A stretch of DNA of 12,471 nt from Dichomitus squalens LYAD-421 SS1 (lineage: Eukaryota; Basidiomycota; Agaricomycetes; Polyporales; Polyporaceae): positions 339,223 to 351,693 of the forward strand of contig NW_006766903.1 in the NCBI RefSeq assembly GCF_000275845.1, in the 5' to 3' direction. The notes under the pieces are model-generated. The model saw only the letters and a program-made list of their open reading frames with translations. It was not told the DNA's origin and did no database searches. The translations under genes were made by a program, and so were the position numbers. Of this stretch, positions 6,891-12,471 are shown piece after piece. Positions within the stretch are counted from its first letter, which is position 1; each line of letters starts with the position of its first letter.

Positions 6891-7958
6891 CGCAGGCGAT
6901 GAGTCATGTACTTGTACAGCTGGCTCTACGATGGAATCATGCCCATCATGTAGCAACGGAATGGCATCACTTCCTAGACACTCCTGCACCTGCGCCAGGA
7001 TATATGATACGTGTTGGAAGCTCAGCGGAGAGAAGTCAGAAGCTCTCTGAGTTTAGCAAGGAAATGATCAAACGCCCCCTCAGGAAAATGCCTCAAAACG
7101 CCATACACGAACCTGAGTCATTGTACCTGTGCATTTTGTTGGCAGGACGAGAAACACATCGATGCCCTGCAAGATGTCAGAGCTTGGAGGGACTTCGGTA
7201 ATTCTCGACACACCCCACAAGTCCTTGATAAGTAGATTAACGACCAGGTGGACGGGTCTCCTGTAGAAGTTCGTGGGGAAAGAAGATGATTCTACCGCGG
7301 AGCCGCGGGAGTCTATATATACATGTACTACATAAAGACTATTGTAATGTAGATCCGAGACAGAAAGTGTAGTGGCATTGGTGCCACCGTCAAGCGTTCG
7401 CAAAGCGTGCCCAAAGCAGTAAGGCAAATGCGTGGCCATACTCCAACATCTCCACCGTCCAGCACGGCTGGAAGCTGATTGTCCTCGCACCTAAGGGACC
7501 AGGAGAAGTTGATTTGCAACATGCAATTTGAGCCCCGTACGAGCTCGAGGGATCGGCCTGCACCACAAGCTGGAAGGAAGAAGGGCGAGATGCGCGGACC
7601 GCACCTGGAGAAGTTCGACGTATCTCGCCCTGATGCTGAACTATCAGGAGCCGGTCGGTGTCGCGACTGTAGGATTTTTGCACGACGCCGGGTGCCCTGA
7701 GATAACCAAATTACTGAGTAGTCACCGGACAAGGCCACAAACTGTCGTCCGGCAGGCATAGAAAAGCCAGGAAGGTCCCCGAGACACTGCGCCAATGAGC
7801 AACTAGAGACATCACTTAAGCGAACTTCCTCGTTCTAGCTAGTGTGGACGACGTGGGCTTTCAGCTGCAATTTACGGCCCGGCAGCGGCTTGGGCCACAA
7901 GATGATATCACTACTCGTTTCGTCAGACAATTAGTTGTCGGGCCAGGACAAACGACAG
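6891..7958. other. No recognised gene between GMC copy B and the MITE
   Basis: Several frames of 60-155 codons overlap on both strands (for example 7795-7328 minus, 7490-7080 minus, 6899-7201 plus), with no conserved motif in any. The mutual overlap marks them as composition-driven. A TATATATA stretch at about 7314-7321 is A/T-rich but leads into nothing recognisable. Confidence 0.35.
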
Positions 7959-7999
7959 ACTATGGTGCAGTTCACTTAAACGCCTCCACTTTTGTACGC
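7959..7999 (+). repeat. Left terminal inverted repeat of the MITE
   Basis: 41 bases identical to the reverse complement of 8400-8440. Pairing stops abruptly outside (7958 G against 8441 G) and continues imperfectly inside. Confidence 0.9.
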
Positions 8000-8382
8000 T
8001 GTTAGGCGCCGTGTCATAAGTCCTCCAGATATTCATGATTTCGGTCAATTTTGTGTGAATTGCAAGGAATTGAACAGAGGAAGCGATCCCCAAAGGGGAT
8101 TCTCGATAGGGTGAGAACTGGCAAAAATGGCCGTACCAGTTCTGCCACGGCACGTGATCTGGGCGTCTATATCCCCAAAGAGTAATTTTATGCTTATATA
8201 ATACCATACCATCGCCTGTACGGATCGGCATCCTTGAACTTGGACCATGCATGGGAGGGTTCAGACACTATCGTGTCGTGGGATAACGGCTCTATGGAGG
8301 TTCCTTGGGCTTGCACTTCCATCTGTGCAGCCTGGTAAGTAACGACAACCGATTCGAGCATACTGCCAAGTCACGTGACACA

Positions 8383-8396
8383 TAAGCGCGCGCTTA
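8383..8396. repeat. 14-bp perfect palindrome next to the right TIR
   Basis: TAAGCGCGCGCTTA is its own reverse complement and sits three bases inside the right inverted repeat. A second palindrome, GTCACGTGAC (8370-8379), lies just before it. Such subterminal palindromes can be transposase- or factor-binding sites, but no binding is shown. Confidence 0.6.
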
Positions 8397-8399
8397 ATC

Positions 8400-8440
8400 G
8401 CGTACAAAAGTGGAGGCGTTTAAGTGAACTGCACCATAGT
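8400..8440 (-). repeat. Right terminal inverted repeat of the MITE
   Basis: 41 bases, the exact reverse complement of 7959-7999, ending ...GAACTGCACCATAGT on the plus strand. Confidence 0.9.
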
Positions 8441-9090
8441 GGGATGCGAGCCTGAGTATTGGCCACCTAGGGTACCGAGCAAACGTCCATACTTTTCAAA
8501 TAGGTCTTCACCCTTTTGATCGCCCATCGTGAAGCCAGCTAGGAAATATGATTAAATGAAGACGAGCAAATGCACACCTTTGAACACGATGGGTAGTCGA
8601 ACAGACTGGCTCTCCACCTGCTTGAGACCGACTAGACATGTGGGGCTTCGAGCGATCGCTCACTTTGTCGGGTCCACTGATAGAATTGCTCCAACTATCA
8701 GTGGCCAAGATCAGTTGTAGGCTTTTGGAAGAAGGCATGGACCGACGTGCAAAGAAGCCGACCAAAGTACATTGATCATCCTGTTCCATCAGAGAACGGC
8801 TCGGAGAGGATCGATAAGCATTCGCATGAGACTGAATCACATACATTGGTTGGCAAAGCAACTCAAAGATTCAATTCCATCCTGAATCACTGACATGATT
8901 TGTATGGCGACCGAGATCGTGCCCGATTGGGCCAAATTGGAGCAGGTGTATGGAAGGGCCCACTGGACAGGAAGATGACGACGTCTCGACCTGAGTGCGG
9001 GGGGGAAGAGAGGTAACGACTCACTCGGACACAGGTCATACATTCAGTGTATGAGCTCGCCCATATTCTAGACGCTGCCAGAGACGTACG
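8441..9090. other. No recognised gene right of the MITE
   Basis: Short frames on the minus strand (8861-8508, 9043-8837) have no recognisable motif. No repeat of any other part of the window was seen. Confidence 0.35.
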
Positions 9091-9690
9091 ATGAAGAGAT
9101 TCGACAATGAGCTTGTGGTCATCGCAAAAACTCTGGGGACGCGACTTATCAGTGATGAAATCCGTGTGGGCGGGCGATCTCCCCGAGATTCGACGCGCAC
9201 CCGGTCTCATCTCTTGGGCTCTACAGGAGGACCCTGTCGGATTCGGACGTGACGAGCTCCCTCTGGAATTTGGACGCTTGGTACGGATTATATGTCTTGT
9301 AGAGCTGCCGATTATGGATGTGGCCGGATTGGGTTGGGCGTGGAGCAAGCGGTACCGCGAGGGCATGGCATATGCACAAAACATGATCATGGGGAAGACG
9401 AGCTGCAAATTATATAGTTCCCGCTTGTATTACACTGCTGGGTCTGCCGAAGATTGTCTGCGCAGAAACCGATGTTGTCCACGCTTCGTCGCAGGTGAAC
9501 GGCATGGACAGGAATCGGAAGAGGATCCGGATAGAGCTGAGGAGGTCAAGGAAACCGTATGTCGCGGGTCTGGCGTTGAACAGGATGTGACATGCATTCA
9601 TGCTTGCAGTGAGCGAAGCGCCAACTTCCAGCGAGGAAAGGGTAGCTGTTTATTATTCATATGGGACACCGTCTCGTACACACTCTAACA
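9091..9690. other. Overlapping long frames, coding strand unresolved
   Basis: The plus strand is open for 193 codons from ATG 9107 to 9688 (MSLWSSQKLWGRDL..., with WSKRYREGMAYAQN and an acidic, Glu-rich part after codon 133). The minus strand is open for 173 codons across 9408-8887. Another minus frame, 9601-9410, reads CHILFNARPATYGFLDLLSS. These are the longest open frames in the window without a known origin, but they overlap on opposite strands and none shows a domain that I recognise. At most one can be a real exon. Confidence 0.22.
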
Positions 9691-11880
9691 ATTGGATGCA
9701 TAGACATGGTATCCGACGCTCTCTTTGGATGGTCTATAGGTCGCAGTACTCACTTGTCTAATGCCCTCCTCCAGAAGTCCAGCACCCTCCTCACCGACAA
9801 CAAGGTCAACGTCTCCAGCCTCACGTCCTTCAGCAGCGCACTCGCAGAAGCATTTTCCTTGCATAAGGGCGAAAGCTTCGCCACATATTGATACAGCAAG
9901 GTGTAAAGCCTCATCCCGGGCCTTGGGCGCGACATGCCATGATGATTGTCACGTTCGCCTGCGGATCGCCGAAGTTGGATCCATTCAGTTTGCCATTTGC
10001 CGGGTAAGGGTAGACTATGTCAGCAGCCTGGACGTAAGGAGATGGCCGCGCGACTGGAGGAGAGTGGAGGAGAGGTGGACCGGAAATCTATGGCAGAATG
10101 CCGACGTCGACGCTGAAGAAATTGGAACAAACGCTGAGCTTCTGTGCAAGCCTGAGGCAGAGCGTTACGCACCCTTTACAGCGGTAAACACATGTACGAA
10201 GGCTCTAGCCAAGGATCCTGGGAGCCCAGAGGTCGAGCGGGCAAGCCAGGCAGTAATCGGAGGAGGTGGAGAGGATGAGGGAAGCGTGGCAGGCTCTGAA
10301 TCCTTCCACAGGCGCTTGCCAGTCGTGGGAATGATCGGCCTCGGTTCGGCGTCCCGGCTATGTTTGTCCTCGCCTCCTCCGAGTCTGTGTTCTTTTCGTC
10401 AGTGTGACTAGATTTCGGAGTCAGCACTTGACTGCTTCAGGCACAACTCGTGATGCATCAGTTCATGAAGTGCGCTCCCTATACTGTCTCTATATGTCGC
10501 CCTCATCCCTGCGGTGCTCCTCTCGTCGGTGTGACCAGGGCCCAGAGTCACCAGGGTATACTACGCGACTTCAAGTTTGTGCCCTTATGACTGAGTCTAT
10601 GCAACTCAAGCCATCCAGACCCCCCGTTTGGACTCCCCACGGCTGGTATGTACTTCGCCTTTGCTCTATTCTTGTGGATATGCAACCTTGCCGACGAGAT
10701 GTGCATCATGTGCAACCCTCCTAGCCTCCATGCGTTGCCTGGTACCTAGTCTCGTGCTTCTCGTACCAATCTGCGGGGCACAATGGGCTGCCTGGTTGCC
10801 TGTACGAGTTGTAGGAGGATGCTCGACGTGACAGGATCGTGACTTTGCTATTGGACGACGACTTGAATGGGGAGCAGTATGTACCATAGTACGTGGTGGG
10901 TGAATTGATCTTGCTTGATCTTCCCTTGTTTCACTGCTGGCAACACTGGCCTCAGTCTGCGCAAATGATTTCCCAGTCGCGCGATGGCAAGATCGCCTAC
11001 ATGTCTGCAAACACCTTATGAGTCCATGCGCGTCACTCTTTTGCGACACGTCCAGGAGGAGTTCTACAGTGTGGTGCTGCGCCGGATCGACCGGTCGCCG
11101 CGTGAGATATCGCTACCAAGTTGACGATGGAAACCAACAGAACTGCTCTTCCAAAGTAGACCAATGACGAGCTGGAGAAGTCTCATTCTGCGCGTGTCTA
11201 TCCGGGTAAGTTGCTGGTAGTGTGGCCGCATGATCACGGACAGGACTTCCTTTGTGAGACAGGCGCAGGCCTGCAGGCAGCGTCCATGTCAGCTGTCAAC
11301 CCATGCACTTGGATCTGGTCTCGTGTCATCTATGGCTGCGAGAGCGATTCGTCTACGCCCAGTCGTCTGCGGCGCCCTGCACGCGCCGCTGCATGGCGCA
11401 GGTGGTTTTGGCGGCCAGTGCGGGATTCTCACTCTCCGCTATTCGTGATTGTTAGTTTCGACGTGCGACTTTGCCATGCACGTGGTGCTTGCCTCTTCCA
11501 AGGCGGTTGCGCCGCTCTTGTCTTTCTCGGACCCCCGGATTCCACCGTATAGCAACTTCAACTTACTGGCGATGCTACTGGTGAATGGTGTCCAAGGAGG
11601 CTTGAGGAAAGTGCCCGCGTATACCTCCGGTCCTCTTTGTCACGGTTGCGACTGCCTCGTTCAATACAACTTCCGTCGAGATAGTCCCTGTAAGAAGTCT
11701 TCGACTACTGTATTCACAGTGAGCTCTACGTGGTAGTCTCTTCCCATGTTTTGACATTGATCTCCGGTGATATGTGATGCGGGAGAATGTGTGATAGCCT
11801 TACTGTATGACCGGGGTCCTCATGAGGTGTCATGTTGGAAAGAGCAATCAATGAGTATGATGCGGGTGGCCCATCAGTAA
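9691..11880. other. Long stretch with no recognised gene
   Basis: The largest frame, 9761-10411 plus (216 codons), is Ser/Pro/Arg-rich at its start and overlaps another plus frame and a minus frame. No motif was seen. A short near-tandem purine repeat of GGAGGAGAG units is at about 10055-10075. From about 10430 to 11750 there are only short frames on both strands. The region is probably intergenic or old, unrecognisable repeat sequence. Confidence 0.35.
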
Positions 11881-11925
11881 ACCGTGCATTGGCTTAATGG
11901 CTTAGCTGTCACAGTTTTCTCGTGC

Positions 11926-11947
11926 CACGTGACCTGGGGGTCATGTG
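11926..11947. repeat. Inverted repeat/hairpin
   Basis: CACGTGACC and GGTCATGTG flank a 4-base spacer TGGG and pair at 8 of 9 positions. It lies within the block that ends with the tRNA-like sequence and may be part of the same element. Its function is unknown. Confidence 0.5.
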
Positions 11948-11995
11948 AACCAGGACAGACGCTCACCTTGACCATGGACAACTCATATCGGAAAG

Positions 11996-12062
11996 TGGAG
12001 GGGCCAGGATCGAACCCCAGACCTCGTGATGGCCAGGAGCGCCCATCCTCACTCACTGGCAG
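11996..12062 (-). repeat. tRNA-like sequence, possible SINE head
   Basis: On the minus strand, 12016-12007 reads GGTTCGATCC, the RNA polymerase III B box and tRNA T-loop. About 30 bases before it, GTGAGTGAGG with GGGCGC resembles a tRNA A box/D arm, and between them a TCCTG..CGAGG stem with a CAT in the loop resembles an anticodon arm. The acceptor ends do not pair well (CACCTGCC against GGCCCCTCC), so this is not a functional tRNA. It is more likely a decayed tRNA-derived SINE or tRNA pseudogene, with about 115 further bases to 11881 as a possible SINE body. Confidence 0.42.
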
Positions 12063-12153
12063 GTGACTGATGTGACAGCAGGAGCGCTTACTCATTGGAA
12101 GGAGTCCGGACTCGGCACGACTCAGGTATTAGTCGTAAGGTCACCATGAGGCA

Positions 12154-12190
12154 GGTCAGAGGGTAGGACATGAGGCAGAGAACTCTGACC
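12154..12190. repeat. Inverted repeat in the U3 part of the LTR
   Basis: GGTCAGAG (12154-12161) and CTCTGACC (12183-12190) are perfect reverse complements with a 21-base loop. They lie before the TATA-like box, so they may be a protein-binding site rather than an RNA structure. Confidence 0.5.
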
Positions 12191-12234
12191 AAACGATGGT
12201 CAATAGGTACCTGGTCTGTGCACCGTTGTATTAG

Positions 12235-12242
12235 TATATATA
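12235..12242 (+). promoter_or_regulatory. TATA-like box of the LTR promoter
   Basis: TATATATA in the middle of the LTR, oriented rightward, is the likely core promoter that would drive transcription out of the window to the right. Confidence 0.55.
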
Positions 12243-12248
12243 GTAGGG

Positions 12249-12273
12249 AGTCTGAGGCAGGGAACCTCAGACT
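12249..12273 (+). repeat. 9-bp perfect hairpin just after the LTR TATA box
   Basis: AGTCTGAGG and CCTCAGACT flank a 7-base loop. The hairpin begins seven bases after the TATA box, near the expected transcription start, so it may cap the 5' end of the element's RNA or mark a binding site at the promoter. Confidence 0.6.
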
Positions 12274-12471
12274 TGATCTTCTCGTCGATCCCCCATCTCC
12301 TCTGTAGGTAGCTAGCAGCCCTACCTTCTACTGCCCCTTCTAGTCTAGGGAATACACCTCTTCACATCTCTTGCTGTGTCACCTCGGGTTGCTTCGCTTC
12401 TCAGCACCAACCTCTGCACCAGTAAGCTTTGCCCTTGTTTGTTTCGGTGGCACAGCTCGTTGGCTGTGACA

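Larger units (their letters stand above)
7959..8440. mobile_element. MITE-like non-autonomous DNA transposon
   Basis: The 482-bp unit is bounded by perfect inverted copies of 41 bp (7959-7999 and 8400-8440) that begin ACTATGGTGCAGTTCAC. A looser match continues inward, giving 48 of 51 paired positions to 8009/8390. The outermost pairing includes TA at 7961-7962 and 8437-8438. If those are the target-site duplication, the element proper is 7963-8436 starting TGGTGCAG, which fits insertion at TA by a Tc1/mariner/pogo-type transposase. No 3-bp or longer direct repeat flanks the ends. The interior has no credible transposase frame, so it would depend on an element elsewhere. The identity of the two ends suggests insertion was recent relative to the GMC decay. 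The class is inferred from the TA alone. Confidence 0.82.
12147..12260 (+). repeat. Three copies of TGAGGCAG within the LTR
   Basis: TGAGGCAG occurs at 12147-12154, 12171-12178 and 12253-12260. The second and third are each followed by a purine-rich GAAC sequence and then the closing arm of a stem. Repeated motifs in U3 are often enhancer or factor-binding sites. Confidence 0.5.
12071..12471 (+). repeat. Complete LTR, 401 bp, of a second retrotransposon (5' or solo)
   Basis: The unit starts TGTGACAGC and ends GCTGTGACA on the last base of the window, so its ends are TG..CA with near-perfect nine-base inverted termini. It contains a TATATATA box at 12235-12242, then a hairpin and a pyrimidine-rich tail, the usual order of U3, promoter and R/U5. 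No polypurine tract precedes it, so it is a 5' LTR whose element continues beyond the window, or a solo LTR. It does not resemble the copia LTR at 289-482. The superfamily cannot be assigned without internal sequence. Confidence 0.72.

Noticed and set aside
7328..7795. 155-codon minus-strand frame.
   Set aside because: It overlaps two other open frames on both strands and has no domain signature.
7803..7825. CACTTAAGCGAAC, loosely like the MITE end (CACTTAAACGCC).
   Set aside because: Only a few bases match and there is no inverted partner, so no second element is claimed.
7923..8252. 109-codon minus-strand frame through the left end of the MITE.
   Set aside because: It crosses the transposon boundary and inverted repeat and has no transposase motif.
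1..12471. CRISPR array, bacterial operon or prophage features.
   Set aside because: The sequence has eukaryotic introns and LTR retrotransposons; no regularly spaced repeats were seen.

Overview
The window looks like a transposon-rich, gene-poor stretch of a filamentous basidiomycete genome, probably an Agaricomycete. The evidence is GT-AG introns of only 50-64 bp with CTGAC/CTGAT-like branch sites, a GMC oxidoreductase of the type common in wood-decay fungi, and both copia-type and other LTR elements. No intact protein-coding gene of host type was found. The order-level placement is inference.

Layout. Positions 1-482 are the 3' end of a Ty1/copia retrotransposon: the C-terminal RNase H region of Pol, a polypurine tract and a 194-bp LTR. 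Positions 582-942 (minus strand) hold the 5' end of a broken GMC oxidoreductase gene (copy A), with its upstream region to about 1140. Positions 1141-4489 have no recognisable gene, only a few weak reading frames. Positions 4490-6808 (plus strand) hold a second, nearly full-length GMC pseudogene (copy B) whose seven exons can be traced. Positions 6809-7958 have no recognised gene. Positions 7959-8440 are a MITE-like element with perfect 41-bp terminal inverted repeats and apparent TA target duplications. Positions 8441-11880 have no recognised gene. Positions 11880-12065 contain a tRNA-like, possibly SINE-derived block on the minus strand. Positions 12071-12471 are a complete 401-bp LTR that ends on the last base of the window.

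How it fits together. The most informative signal is that the two GMC copies lie in opposite orientation about 3.8 kb apart and share exon 1, intron 1, part of exon 2 and about 200 bp of upstream sequence. The locus is therefore a diverged inverted duplication. Copy A stops at position 582, 100 bp from the copia LTR. Copy B keeps the FAD-binding start, both C-terminal catalytic histidines and all splice sites, but carries two in-frame stops and two frameshifts in its first half. Together these suggest an expanded oxidoreductase family decaying in a repeat-rich region. I did not find convincing evidence of a new defence, toxin or biosynthetic system.
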